A DNA stretch of 64,000 nt from Moraxella bovoculi 237 (GCF_000696305.2 NZ_AOMT01000013.1:1-64000); one strand, 5' to 3'; numbered from the stretch's first letter, positions 31,003-40,163 are shown. The notes: generated by a model not told the origin, from the sequence alone. A program made the numbers and translations.

Positions 31003-32418
31003 ATGCAATACATCAGTACTCGTGGTAATACCGCTCCCATGCAGTTTAGTGACGTTCTATTGATGGGTCTTGCTCCTGATGGCGGTTTGATGCTGCCAGA
31101 GGTGTATCCGCAAATTGACCGTACTACTTTGGATAAATGGCGTTCGCTGTCTTATACCGAGCTTGCTTTTGAGATTATGTCGCTGTTTGCAACAGACATC
31201 CCAAGCGATGATTTAAAAGCTCTAATCGATAAAACCTACACCAAGGCGGTGTTTAACTCAGATGACATCACGCCAGTAACACGCTTGTATGATGATGTGT
31301 ATTTGCTTGAGCTGTCCAATGGCCCAACGCTTGCCTTTAAAGACATGGCGATGCAATTTTTGGGCAATGCCTTTGAATACGTCTTAAAGCAAAAAGGCGA
31401 AAGACTGACCATCATTGGCGCAACCTCTGGCGATACAGGCAGCGCAGCAGAATATGCGCTGCGTGGCAAAGATAATATCCACGTCTTTATGATGTCGCCA
31501 CATGGCAAGATGAGTGCCTTTCAGCGCGCGCAGATGTATAGTCTAGATGATGACAATATTCATAATATTGCCATCAATGGCATGTTCGACGACTGTCAAG
31601 ACATCGTAAAGGCTCTGCAAGAAGATGCTGATTTTAAGGCGAAATATAGCCTTGGCACGGTCAATTCAATCAACTGGGGTCGTATTTTAGCTCAGATTGT
31701 TTATTACTTTAAGGGTTATTTTGGTGCGACGAATAGTAATGATGAGAAAGTGAGCTTCTGCGTGCCATCGGGCAACTTTGGTAACATCTGCGCAGGTCAC
31801 ATTGCTCGTGAGATGGGCTTGCCGATCGATCGCCTTATTGTCGCGACCAACGAAAATGACGTGCTAAATGAATTTTTTGCCACTGGTAATTATGCGCCAA
31901 GAAAGGCAAGCGAGACTTTCGTAACGTCTAGTCCGTCGATGGACATTTCAAAAGCGTCTAATTTTGAGCGTTTTATTTATCTTCTGCTTGATAAAGATAC
32001 CAGCAAGGTTAACGCCTTATTCAACGATGTGAGAACTGGCAAGGGCTTTGATCTAGAAGATAAATTAAGCGACATCAATGGCAAATTTGGCTTCGTATCT
32101 GGTAAATCCACCCATGCTGACCGTCTAGACACCATTAAAAAAGTACACACTGAGACGGGCAGACTTATCGACCCGCACACAGCCGATGGCGTCAAGGTGG
32201 CACTAGATGTCAAGCAAGCCAATGAAAAAATCGTCGTGGCTGAGACTGCCTTGCCGATTAAATTTGAAGAAACCATGACAGAAGCCTTAGGTCAAATTGA
32301 CCTACCAAGACCTGAGCACACTGTGGGACTAGAAGACAAAGAGCAGTTCGTAACCATTCTGGAAAATGATGCTCGTCTGGTAGCAGAACAGATCAAAAAT
32401 GTAGTTGCTGCCAAATAA
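31003..32418 (+). CDS. thrC: Threonine synthase
   Basis: A PLP enzyme converting O-phosphohomoserine to threonine. The 471 residues begin MQYISTRGNTAPMQFSDVLL, have the PLP lysine in ALAFKDMAMQF (Lys 113) and the phosphate-binding SGDTGSAAEYAL. The start at 31003 is chosen because upstream in-frame codons are an unrelated hydrophobic stretch. thrA/hom and thrB are absent here, so the gene stands alone between rsmB and a terminator. Confidence 0.96.
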   Translation: MQYISTRGNTAPMQFSDVLLMGLAPDGGLMLPEVYPQIDRTTLDKWRSLSYTELAFEIMSLFATDIPSDDLKALIDKTYTKAVFNSDDITPVTRLYDDVYLLELSNGPTLAFKDMAMQFLGNAFEYVLKQKGERLTIIGATSGDTGSAAEYALRGKDNIHVFMMSPHGKMSAFQRAQMYSLDDDNIHNIAINGMFDDCQDIVKALQEDADFKAKYSLGTVNSINWGRILAQIVYYFKGYFGATNSNDEKVSFCVPSGNFGNICAGHIAREMGLPIDRLIVATNENDVLNEFFATGNYAPRKASETFVTSSPSMDISKASNFERFIYLLLDKDTSKVNALFNDVRTGKGFDLEDKLSDINGKFGFVSGKSTHADRLDTIKKVHTETGRLIDPHTADGVKVALDVKQANEKIVVAETALPIKFEETMTEALGQIDLPRPEHTVGLEDKEQFVTILENDARLVAEQIKNVVAAK

Positions 32419-32429
32419 ATCCATCATAA

Positions 32430-32464
32430 AAAACAGCCAAAATCATGATGATTTGGCTGTTTTT
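32430..32464 (+). terminator. Terminator after thrC
   Basis: Stem AAAACAGCCAAA / TTTGGCTGTTTT with a 10-base loop. The hairpin ends 9 bases before the dprA start. Confidence 0.85.
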
Positions 32465-32472
32465 ATCTGCTT

Positions 32473-33666
32473 ATGATAAATATGTCTTATCAAACTTTAA
32501 ATGCGCATACAGCCACTTTAGCGCTTTGGTACATCGTTAATACATCGCTATCGTCTTATTATAAGCTGATGGGCGCTTTTGATGATCCTAAGTCTGCACT
32601 GAGCCAGCCTGTCGATGCGTGGCGTTCATTGTCGATTCATACCGCCCACATCAAAAGGTGGGAAGATGAGGATAATGTGATGGCATTCGTCAATAAAGTT
32701 TCGGATGACGTCAATCGTGGTGTGTATGGCGTGTTATTCTGTGGTGATGAGGATTATCCTGTTCAATTAACCAATATTTATGATCCGCCGCCGGTGCTGT
32801 TTTATCGGGGTAATGTCGCTCGGTTGATGGATAAACAAATCGCCATCGTTGGTAGCCGTAATCCGACAGAGCATGCACAGAAAATCACCTTTGATATGGC
32901 GCAATATTTGGTGCAGTCGGGTTTTAGTATCACCAGCGGTCTGGCGCAAGGTGTAGATCGTGCTGCACACCTTGGTGCCTTGTCTCAAGATGATGTATTG
33001 GGGTGCACCATCGGCGTGATGGGTACGGGCATCGATGTCTGTTATCCTAAGAATCATAACGCATTATTCGCACAAATCATCCAAGATGGCGGTGTGCTGA
33101 TTACTGAGCTTCTGCCAAGCACCCCTGCCAGTAAGCATACTTTTCCACGTCGCAATCGATTGGTGGCAGGGCTGTCATTAGTGACCGTGGTTACAGAAGC
33201 CGCACTTCAAAGCGGTTCGCTCATCACGGCTCGTCTGGCCGCTGAGCAAGGCAAACAGGTCTTCGCTGTGCCAAGCTTGATTGATAATAAGAATGCTGAA
33301 GGTTGCCATCATCTCATTCGAGAGGGTGCAACGCTCATCTATCATCCAGATCAGATCTTAGAAGATATTCAAGATGAGAGCGCTTATACTGCGCTGCCTA
33401 AGACGTTCTCGCGTGGCGTTTCGGCATTTAGTGATGAACAAGTTTCATCAGAAGAAATTAAGCCCGCTGCTAAGGCTGAGCCCTTTGTGCCTGTGGTGCC
33501 GAATCATTTGGCGCTTTTGATATCGAGGCTTGGCAGCGAGCCGAAGGATTTGGATGCTTTGGTTGCAAGTACTGGCATGGATACGGGCAGCCTACTGGCT
33601 CAGCTGATGGAGCTTGAATTATTGGGGTTAGTGGCTCAAATCGGGGGTCGTTATGTGCGAACCTAA
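32473..33666 (+). CDS. dprA: DNA-processing protein DprA
   Basis: Protects incoming single-stranded DNA and loads RecA during natural transformation. The 397 residues have an N-terminal SAM-like region, the Rossmann-fold DprA core (IAIVGSRNPTEHA, ITSGLAQGVDRAAH, GTGIDVCYP, TEAALQSGSLITARLAAEQG) and a C-terminal winged helix (about 340-397). Another in-frame ATG at 32482 is an equally good start. The end overlaps tsaC by 14 bases. Its presence fits a naturally competent lineage, though other com/pil genes are not in the window. Confidence 0.95.
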   Translation: MINMSYQTLNAHTATLALWYIVNTSLSSYYKLMGAFDDPKSALSQPVDAWRSLSIHTAHIKRWEDEDNVMAFVNKVSDDVNRGVYGVLFCGDEDYPVQLTNIYDPPPVLFYRGNVARLMDKQIAIVGSRNPTEHAQKITFDMAQYLVQSGFSITSGLAQGVDRAAHLGALSQDDVLGCTIGVMGTGIDVCYPKNHNALFAQIIQDGGVLITELLPSTPASKHTFPRRNRLVAGLSLVTVVTEAALQSGSLITARLAAEQGKQVFAVPSLIDNKNAEGCHHLIREGATLIYHPDQILEDIQDESAYTALPKTFSRGVSAFSDEQVSSEEIKPAAKAEPFVPVVPNHLALLISRLGSEPKDLDALVASTGMDTGSLLAQLMELELLGLVAQIGGRYVRT

Positions 33667-34279
33667 GATTTTTAATATTGATCAAATCCCTGATGTGGTG
33701 AATTTCTTACGTTTGGGCGGTGTGCTTGCCTATCCTAGTGAAAGCGTATGGGGGCTGGGCTGCGATGCTTTTAATACATCAGCCATTGAGCGGATTTTTG
33801 AGCTAAAATCACGTCCTGAGCACAAGGGATTGATTGTATTGACTGATAGCACTGCCAAAGTTGCGCCGCTATTACAGGATCTACCCCAAGAGCTACAGAG
33901 CGATGTTTTACAAAAGCTTCAAAAAGCAAATGACGAATTTGATGTCCATACTGCTGATCAAGCCCAAACTTATCTCATGCCAGTCTCTAAGTTGGTAAAA
34001 TTACCCAAAATACTTACGGGCGGCTTTGACACATTGGCGGTACGCGTGACGCATCATCCGATATTGGCGCAGATTTGCAATCAATTAACCAACGCCGAAA
34101 ACCCTTTTGGATTTTTGGTATCTACCAGCTGTAACATCAGCGGTGCACCATCTGCCACCGTAATTAATGAAGCGATGGCGTATTTTGGCAGTCAAGTAGC
34201 GTATCTTAACACAGATGGTTTAGGTTTTACCAAGCCGAGTCAAATTATCGATCTGATGACGGGCGATGTGTTAAGATAA
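33653..34279 (+). CDS. tsaC: L-threonylcarbamoyladenylate synthase TsaC
   Basis: Makes threonylcarbamoyl-AMP for the t6A37 modification of tRNA. The 208-residue YrdC-domain protein has the KxR/SxN-type features: GVLAYPSESVWGLGCDAFN, ELKSRPEHKGLIVL, and LAVRVTHHP and STSCNISGAPS near the end. It is the short TsaC form without a Sua5 C-terminal domain. The 14-base overlap with dprA indicates one transcript, a widespread gene pair. Confidence 0.95.
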   Translation: MCEPKIFNIDQIPDVVNFLRLGGVLAYPSESVWGLGCDAFNTSAIERIFELKSRPEHKGLIVLTDSTAKVAPLLQDLPQELQSDVLQKLQKANDEFDVHTADQAQTYLMPVSKLVKLPKILTGGFDTLAVRVTHHPILAQICNQLTNAENPFGFLVSTSCNISGAPSATVINEAMAYFGSQVAYLNTDGLGFTKPSQIIDLMTGDVLR

Positions 34280-34284
34280 TTAAA

Positions 34285-34300
34285 TGTTCCACGTGGAACT
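34285..34300. promoter_or_regulatory. parS-like site 10
   Basis: TGTTCCACGTGGAACT differs at three positions from TGTTTCACGTGAAACA, but the inner 14 bases are a perfect palindrome (GTTCCACGTGGAAC). It lies just after the tsaC stop. Confidence 0.7.
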
Positions 34301-34331
34301 AATCAAACCATAATTAATGCAACAAGCAAGT

Positions 34332-34361
34332 AAAAAAGACAGGCATAAAACCTGTTTTTTT
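34332..34361. terminator. Bidirectional terminator tsaC / glsB-like
   Basis: Stem AAAAAA-g-ACAGG / CCTGT-TTTTTT with a 7-base loop between converging genes. Confidence 0.75.
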
Positions 34362-34378
34362 ATTGTAAATGCCATGAA

Positions 34379-34627
34379 TTAGGTGCGCTTAGCAATAAAC
34401 TCATAGATGAACAGTACAATGATCGCACCAATCACAGAAAGCACTAAGCCACCAAAGCCACCACCAGCGTGAATGCCTAAGCCGCTAGCGATTAGATCGC
34501 CTACGAATGCACCTACAATACCTAGAATGATGGTTAGAATCCATCCCATGCTGTCAGCGCCTGGCTTGATTGCACGTGCTAATAAACCTACGATAAATCC
34601 AATAATAATTGTCGAAAGCCATGCCAT
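34379..34627 (-). CDS. GlsB/YeaQ/YmgE family small membrane protein
   Basis: An 82-residue, three-helix inner-membrane protein. It begins MAWLSTIIIGFIVGLLARAI and has Gly-rich helices (GIVGAFVGDLIASGLG, LVLSVIGAIIVLFIYEFI), the standard pattern of the transglycosylase-associated/stress-response family. The biochemical role is unknown; relatives are induced by stress. ATG 34627 has a strong AGGAG seven bases upstream and is preferred to an upstream codon at 34642. Confidence 0.85.
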   Translation of the reverse strand: MAWLSTIIIGFIVGLLARAIKPGADSMGWILTIILGIVGAFVGDLIASGLGIHAGGGFGGLVLSVIGAIIVLFIYEFIAKRT

Positions 34628-34825
34628 TTTTAATCTCCTCAAGTTTTGTTAATGATTGGGATCTAGCAATTAACCTTGATTTCATTATACATAACTCAGA
34701 TGGTTTTGATAGTCAAATCGGCCAGATAATTGTATAAGCTGTGTCGCAAAATTCCGTTATCTGACCAAAAATTAATCAAAATGTTAACTTATGTGACTAG
34801 CGTTGGTTTTGGGTGTTAGTTTGGG

Positions 34826-35926
34826 TTATTTTGGTGCACTAACAGACTCTACGATATTTAGATCAAAGCCCGATACGTTAAATTTGGCAGGGCTAGACAA
34901 TAGGCGCATGTCGCGAACATCTAGCAGTTTTAGGATCTGTGCGCCCACACCAATGCTGCGGTATGGCTCTTTTGCTTCGTGGATACTGTTATTTGCTTTG
35001 CATTTATCCAATGCGTCGCTTAGATCCACAGGTGCGCCATTATCGATCCATACGAATACACCGCGATCGCTTTGACCGATTTCTTTTAGGGCGGCTCGGA
35101 TGTCCCAGCCTGATTTGCCCGTGGTGCTGTCGCTTGCGCCTAATAAGTCGCGCAGTGGGTTTAGGCTGTGGACACGAACGGTGGCTACGCCTTCGGATGG
35201 TTCGCCTTTGGTTAGGGCGATATGAATCTCACTTGCGCCATATTCTTGGAAGCGGTGCAGGGTAAATTGACCAAATTCGCTGTCAAACTCACGGCTATCG
35301 ATGAGTTCTACGGTTTGTTCGTTGGTCATGCGATAGTGAATTAGGTCGGCGATGGTGCCGATTTTTAGGCCGTGTTCTGCTGCGAACACCTCAAGATCAT
35401 CACGACGTGCCATCTCACCATCTTCTTTGATGATTTCACAAATCACTGCTGCAGGCTCAAGTCCTGCAAGGCGCGCTAGATCACAACCTGCTTCTGTATG
35501 ACCAGCGCGATGCAGCACACCGCCTTTTTTTGCCATGATGGGGAAGATATGCCCAGGCTGGACGATGTCTGATGGTTTGGCAAATGGCGCAACCGCAGCT
35601 TGAATGGTGCGGGCGCGATCAGCCGCTGAGATGCCTGTGGTAACACCTTCGGCAGCTTCGATTGATAGGGTGAAGTTGGTGCTGAATTTGGCGCCGTTCT
35701 TGTCGCTCATGAGCGGCAGCTCAAGCTGTTTGCAACGCTCTTCTGATAAGGTTAGGCACACAAGACCGCGTGCGTATTTAATCATAAAGTTAATGTCTTC
35801 GGCGCGCACGTGCGTTGCTGCCATGACAATGTCGCCTTCATTCTCGCGGTCTTCGTCATCCATTAAGATGACCATTTTGCCGGCTTTGATGTCTTCGATG
35901 ATTTCTTGTGCGGTGTTTAGTGCCAT
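34826..35926 (-). CDS. ribB: DHBP synthase with degenerate GTP cyclohydrolase II domain (RibBX)
   Basis: The N-terminal domain (about 1-205) is 3,4-dihydroxy-2-butanone-4-phosphate synthase, making the four-carbon precursor of riboflavin from ribulose-5-phosphate. It has the acidic loop MDDEDRENEGD (22-32) and RAGHTEAGCDLARLAGL. The C-terminal part (about 206-366) has the GTP cyclohydrolase II fold. However, the zinc-binding cysteines are gone: HSLNPLRDLLGA stands where HSECLTGDxxxSxRCDCG is expected. It is therefore probably inactive as a cyclohydrolase, matching the RibBX hybrids known in other gammaproteobacteria. A separate ribA should exist elsewhere. No FMN riboswitch is seen upstream. 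Confidence 0.92.
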   Translation of the reverse strand: MALNTAQEIIEDIKAGKMVILMDDEDRENEGDIVMAATHVRAEDINFMIKYARGLVCLTLSEERCKQLELPLMSDKNGAKFSTNFTLSIEAAEGVTTGISAADRARTIQAAVAPFAKPSDIVQPGHIFPIMAKKGGVLHRAGHTEAGCDLARLAGLEPAAVICEIIKEDGEMARRDDLEVFAAEHGLKIGTIADLIHYRMTNEQTVELIDSREFDSEFGQFTLHRFQEYGASEIHIALTKGEPSEGVATVRVHSLNPLRDLLGASDSTTGKSGWDIRAALKEIGQSDRGVFVWIDNGAPVDLSDALDKCKANNSIHEAKEPYRSIGVGAQILKLLDVRDMRLLSSPAKFNVSGFDLNIVESVSAPK

Positions 35927-36003
35927 GGGAGGTCTGCCTAAGTTGATAATTTTATAAGAATATGGGGGTGGTTTGGATTTTATAAAGGGCGATGATCAAA
36001 ATC

Positions 36004-36657
36004 TTAATCGGTCAATTTGCCGTGACAATGTCGGTATAAATCAGACAGCGTCGCGGTGGTTTGCACTGCCCAACTCACCAATGAATCAGCATCAAAATCA
36101 TCCAAATCCTCCGCCAAGATATAAGTGCCAACTCGGAACCAATTGGTGTCGGTGTCCAGATGTTGATCATTAAAGTCATGGTAAAATCCGCTCATCGGCA
36201 TAAAATTACCATATTCATCAGTATCATTCGTCCAATAATAAAACGGCAAATCACCATCCGTGATTTTGGATAAGTCAGCATCTATCCATGTGTTAAAGTT
36301 AGCCAACGTAGATGCTGATTGTGCCGCCTTGTAAGCGTGCCAGTCAAGCTGAATCATTAGGCGTTTTTTGTTCAAAATAACACTAATGATCGGTGCGTTG
36401 CCAAGATAGGCATCGTATTTAAAATAAGCAAAAAAGTGATTGCGAATCTGCCAGCCGTTGCACCATTTTTTGATGTGTGGCGTGGCGAATTGTGTGGGCA
36501 GATTGGCATAGACAGACAGGATGAAAGCCTTAAAATCCTGCCATGCACCTTGATGATTTGCCTTAATGATGGGCAGATTATCTGCATGATCGTGCTTTAG
36601 TAGTTTGATTTGCGAGTGTGGTTTGTCCAGAATATGAGCGTGCCTTTGGGTGATCAT
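36004..36657 (-). CDS. Uncharacterised protein, possibly HI_0552-like
   Basis: A 217-residue soluble protein rich in His, Trp and Tyr (WCNGWQIRNHFFAYFKYDAY, FYYWTNDTDEYGNF). It has no signal peptide, membrane helix or catalytic motif I recognise. The general pattern recalls the uncharacterised HI_0552-type family, but I hold that weakly. Its ATG overlaps the stop of the upstream transporter gene by four bases (ATGA), so the two are translationally coupled. It may be an accessory to that transporter, but function cannot be assigned. Confidence 0.65.
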   Translation of the reverse strand: MITQRHAHILDKPHSQIKLLKHDHADNLPIIKANHQGAWQDFKAFILSVYANLPTQFATPHIKKWCNGWQIRNHFFAYFKYDAYLGNAPIISVILNKKRLMIQLDWHAYKAAQSASTLANFNTWIDADLSKITDGDLPFYYWTNDTDEYGNFMPMSGFYHDFNDQHLDTDTNWFRVGTYILAEDLDDFDADSLVSWAVQTTATLSDLYRHCHGKLTD

Positions 36658-37847
36658 GATTTGCTTTCAAACATGTAAGGGCGCGTGGCGAACCAAGCAA
36701 AGTAGATATTGGCAACCATGAGCGCCAAAAATGTCATAAGTGGCATGTGCCAATCTTGATAAATCTCAAACAGCTTGCCAAGCAGCACAGGCCCAAAAAA
36801 CGCAATCGTATAACCCACCGCCTGCACCATTCCCGACACATCACGAGCGGTCTCGGCATCATGTGTGCGCAGCGAGAACATCATAAGTGATAGGGTAAAA
36901 ATAGACGCCGCACCCAGCCCCATTAATAAAGACCACAGATGCAGATACTCTGGCATATAAATCAGACCAGCCACACCAACAGCATCCAAAATGGCAGCGA
37001 CCACAGCCGTGACACGCACAGGCGCGCCGCGCTTGATGAGATAGGTTAGCGCGATGATGGTGAACGGTGCGGCAATCTGAAAGGTGAGCGCAAGCTCAGT
37101 CGCACGATGTAGTGGCAGCCCCTTGGCAGCCCCGATCATCGGCAAGAATGCCGCCATCCCATAGAACAGCAGCGACTGAATGCCCATAAATGCTGCCAGT
37201 GCCCACGCATTAATGTCCGCCCATGGATTGAAGTTTGATTTGCCTTGGCTTGTTAAAGTACTGTTAGGCTTGCTGCGCTTGGCGATTATCAGCCAGATGA
37301 TGAGTGTCATCACACCGACTACCGCCCATGAGCCCATGCCAATTTGCCAACCAAAAGCTTGCGTCATCGGCAGCACCGCCCACGCCACTCCGCCTGCAAA
37401 AAGCGACATACATAGACTAAGCAGGCCTGTCATCAGTGCGATGTGGTTGGGCGCGTGTTTTTTGATGAGTGGTGCGCCAAGTGTGTTCATAAAACCAATC
37501 GCAAGCGCCATCACGCCCGTGCCGACGAAGAATAGCCCAGCATCACCCAAGACGCGCACACCAAGTGCAAGGCTTAGCAGTCCCACCATCAAGATTAAAC
37601 TCTGCTCAAGCCCTAGACGCCTTGCAAGATAAGGCGATAACAGTGAGCCTATCGCAAAGGCAGGCATTGGTAGCGCGCCAAGCCAGCCGATCATGCCATC
37701 TGTCAGACCCAGTGTGTCTTTTAGAATTGGCGCAAGCGAGCCTAACATGACAATCGGCGCGCGCATGTTAACAGCAAGTAGAATGAGTGCGATGGCAACT
37801 AGGGCGAGTGGGACGGCTGTGGCTTTTGATTGTTTCACGTGGAACAC
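36654..37847 (-). CDS. MFS transporter, CynX/NimT type
   Basis: A 397-residue, 12-helix major-facilitator protein of the inner membrane. The first helix region LILLAVNMRAPIVMLGSLAPILK followed by GMIGWLGALPMPAFAIGSLL is the typical pattern of the cyanate/2-nitroimidazole transporter group. The substrate is not predictable. No ATG fits the N terminus. The best start is GTG 37847 with AGG close by, giving FHVKQS, and a parS-like site covers this start. The gene is coupled by overlap to the unknown gene downstream. Confidence 0.85.
   Translation of the reverse strand: MFHVKQSKATAVPLALVAIALILLAVNMRAPIVMLGSLAPILKDTLGLTDGMIGWLGALPMPAFAIGSLLSPYLARRLGLEQSLILMVGLLSLALGVRVLGDAGLFFVGTGVMALAIGFMNTLGAPLIKKHAPNHIALMTGLLSLCMSLFAGGVAWAVLPMTQAFGWQIGMGSWAVVGVMTLIIWLIIAKRSKPNSTLTSQGKSNFNPWADINAWALAAFMGIQSLLFYGMAAFLPMIGAAKGLPLHRATELALTFQIAAPFTIIALTYLIKRGAPVRVTAVVAAILDAVGVAGLIYMPEYLHLWSLLMGLGAASIFTLSLMMFSLRTHDAETARDVSGMVQAVGYTIAFFGPVLLGKLFEIYQDWHMPLMTFLALMVANIYFAWFATRPYMFESKS
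37831..37846. promoter_or_regulatory. parS-like site 11 (over MFS start codon)
   Basis: TGTTTCACGTGGAACA, 15 of 16 matches. It overlaps the first codons of the CynX-type transporter gene on the minus strand, so bound ParB could affect its expression. Confidence 0.8.
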
Positions 37848-37911
37848 CTAAGGCTGATTGGCTGGTTAAGTAATTTATTTTAAATATAAAATCTTCAATT
37901 GATTCACTACA

Positions 37912-39186
37912 TCATGGAACACTTGCCTTTAGCCAATTCATAAAATTAAAACTTGCTTGTTCTTTTTGATTGTCGGCAAAATGATAAAAGCGTTTGCCAA
38001 TCAAATTATCAGGCAAATAGGTTTGGGGATAATAATGATTGGCATAATCGTGCGGATAGACATAATCCACACCATAGCCTGATTGTTTCATGAGTTCGGT
38101 TACGCCATTCCTTAGATGCAGCGGTACGGGCGAGTTGTCGTTTTTGACAAAGGCAAGGGCTTCGTTAATGGCGGTGTAGGTGCTGTTGGATTTGGGCGAT
38201 GTGGTAAGATAGACAGTCGCTTGGGCAAGGATAATGCGGGCTTCGGGCATACCGATAGACTGCACCGAACGCAAGGCGGTGTCGGCAAGTAGTAGGGCGT
38301 TGGGGTTGGCAAGTCCGATGTCCTCACTTGCCAAAATCACCAGTCGCCTTGCGATAAAGGTGGGGTCTTCGCCAGCAGTCAACATACGAGCGAGCCAATA
38401 AATGCTAGCGTCAGCGTCCGAGCCACGCACTGATTTGATGAATGCCGAGATGACATCATAGTGCATATCGCCTGCCCTGTCGTAGCGTGGGAGTACGGTT
38501 TGGGCGATGTTTTGGAGCAGGGTGTCGTCTATGATTAGGGTGTGATTGTCTGAGTTTTGGCAGGCGATTTCTAATAAATTGAGTGCCTTACGAGCATCCC
38601 CACTGGCAAGGCGTACGATATTGGCAAGGTCGCCTTGTACCGTGAAATTTTTCAAAAATGTATCAGTCGCCAACGCCCTTTTTAATACTTGTACCAATTC
38701 ATCAACGGTCAATGGCTCCAAGCGATACACTTGACAGCGAGAGAGCAGGGCGTTGTTTACGCTAAAAGACGGATTTTCGGTGGTCGCCCCAATCAGGGTA
38801 ATCTTGCCAGACTCAACCGCCCCAAGCAGAGCGTCTTGTTGGGCTTTGTTAAATCGATGAATTTCATCAATAAAAAGCACAGGCGAGCCAAAATCAAAAC
38901 CGCCTGTCATGCCTTTTCCGCCGTCTATCAGTTCACGCAACTCCTTGACGGTCAAATCAAGGGCGGATAGCAGATGAAATTCACGCCCAACAGCATGGGC
39001 AAGTAGACGTGCCAAAGTCGTCTTGCCAATGCCTGCTTCGCCATACAAAATCAGGCTTGGCAAGTGGTTATGAGCAATCATACGGCTAATGGGGGCATTG
39101 TCGCCCAATAGGTGCGTCTGTCCGATGATGTCGGATAAGCTCTTTGGGCGGACTCGTTCGGCAAGCGGGGTGTTTAAAGTAGCCAT
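37912..39186 (-). CDS. rarA: Replication-associated recombination protein A
   Basis: An AAA+ ATPase of the RarA/MgsA/WRNIP1 family acting at stalled replication forks. The 424 residues start [21 protein letters not shown], with Walker A GEAGIGKT (49-56), Walker [11 protein letters not shown], sensor [19 protein letters not shown] and the C-terminal tetramerisation domain ([17 protein letters not shown]). ATG 39186 is chosen; the TTG at 39204 lacks support. No clear ribosome site precedes it. It overlaps the end of the upstream gene by 13 bases, so translation may depend on that gene. Confidence 0.95.
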   Translation of the reverse strand: MATLNTPLAERVRPKSLSDIIGQTHLLGDNAPISRMIAHNHLPSLILYGEAGIGKTTLARLLAHAVGREFHLLSALDLTVKELRELIDGGKGMTGGFDFGSPVLFIDEIHRFNKAQQDALLGAVESGKITLIGATTENPSFSVNNALLSRCQVYRLEPLTVDELVQVLKRALATDTFLKNFTVQGDLANIVRLASGDARKALNLLEIACQNSDNHTLIIDDTLLQNIAQTVLPRYDRAGDMHYDVISAFIKSVRGSDADASIYWLARMLTAGEDPTFIARRLVILASEDIGLANPNALLLADTALRSVQSIGMPEARIILAQATVYLTTSPKSNSTYTAINEALAFVKNDNSPVPLHLRNGVTELMKQSGYGVDYVYPHDYANHYYPQTYLPDNLIGKRFYHFADNQKEQASFNFMNWLKASVP

Positions 39187-39941
39187 TTTGGAGTTTTGTA
39201 CCAATGGTATTTTGTCAATAAATCGATTAAAAATAATGCAGGGGTAAATAAAATAAAGAAATAAAAATCAGCCCCCAGATATCTTATCATGAGAAATCCA
39301 GTAAGATAATTTAATATAAACTCTACTAGATTGATATTCTTTAATTTTGGATTTAATCGTAATGTTGTATGGCAATTTTGACACACAAAATCATCATCAA
39401 TCGTTTTATGTAGTCTTTGCGATTGGCAATGTAGGCAATAAGTGGTAAATCTATTAAACGTGGCTTTTAATTCATCATGAGCAAGCGATACATTAAAATC
39501 ATTTTTGATAGTATCATAAATATCAACGCCCTTTATAATGAGTTTGTTTTTTAATTTATAAGCATGGTAATATTTAAGATTATTTTCAATGGCAAAAATA
39601 CCCATAACAATTAAAATGCCAATAATAATGGCAAATGTTATCCAAAATTCTGTACCAAGATTTAATTTATCAAAATTATCAACGGTAAATATGATGGCAT
39701 AAAAAATTGCAAACATAACCGCAACAACAGTATATATTTTATATTGATGTTTGGTAAAATATTTGGTAAATTGCCAAAAGGTCATTTGCTCCAAATCAGG
39801 CGTAAAAGGATTAACCAAAATGCTTCTTTGGCAATGCGGACAAAAAATAATGCCATTTTCATAAATCACATTATCAAAGACCTGACCGCAATCGCTGTGC
39901 GGACAAGTGCATGGGGCGGGTGGTGAAAAAATGGGTTTCAC
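39174..39941 (-). CDS. Membrane protein with two zinc ribbons, unknown function
   Basis: A 255-residue protein with a GTG start. An N-terminal zinc ribbon (Cys 11/13, 18, 34, 37; CPHC) precedes two membrane helices (about 68-87 and 98-117). A second ribbon follows (CLHC 169-172 and CQNC 187-190), then two more hydrophobic helices (about 206-218 and 224-242). The arrangement of two cytosolic metal ribbons around four helices does not match a family I know. Codons are A+T-rich (many Ile, Lys, Asn, Tyr) compared with rarA, hinting at different ancestry. Its 3' end overlaps the rarA start. Confidence 0.7.
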   Translation of the reverse strand: MKPIFSPPAPCTCPHSDCGQVFDNVIYENGIIFCPHCQRSILVNPFTPDLEQMTFWQFTKYFTKHQYKIYTVVAVMFAIFYAIIFTVDNFDKLNLGTEFWITFAIIIGILIVMGIFAIENNLKYYHAYKLKNKLIIKGVDIYDTIKNDFNVSLAHDELKATFNRFTTYCLHCQSQRLHKTIDDDFVCQNCHTTLRLNPKLKNINLVEFILNYLTGFLMIRYLGADFYFFILFTPALFLIDLLTKYHWYKTPKWLL

Positions 39942-39966
39942 GGAGTATTATACTATTTTTTAGGCT

Positions 39967-40033
39967 TGTAGGGGCAAATCACATTTGCCCTTTGAAATAT
40001 CAAATTTTTGGGCGAATGTCATTCGCCCCTACA
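39967..40033. repeat. Dispersed-type inverted repeat (TGTAGGGGC...GCCCCTACA)
   Basis: A 67-base element with inverted ends TGTAGGGGC / GCCCCTACA. Each arm is itself a small palindrome (GGGCAAATCACATTTGCCC and GGGCGAATGTCATTCGCCC). Repeats of this look are scattered in intergenic regions of many bacteria. Only one copy is seen here. Confidence 0.7.
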
Positions 40034-40121
40034 CGTCCAAATTTTAAAATACATCTTTGTTGAACAATACCGCCAATTTTAACATTTTTAATTGTCGTTT
40101 GACGTAAAAAATTACCAAAAT

Positions 40122-40139
40122 AAAAAAGGGCTTTCGCCC
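40122..40139 (-). terminator. Terminator after methyltransferase pseudogene
   Basis: On the minus strand GGGC-GAAA-GCCC is followed by six T, a compact tetraloop terminator 25 bases after the pseudogene end. Confidence 0.75.
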
Positions 40140-40163
40140 CATTATGCCATTATCCACCCCTTT

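Noticed and set aside
35927-36003. FMN riboswitch upstream of the riboflavin gene ribBX
   Set aside because: The gap is only 77 bases and lacks the conserved RFN elements; the ribD-ribE gap also lacks them.
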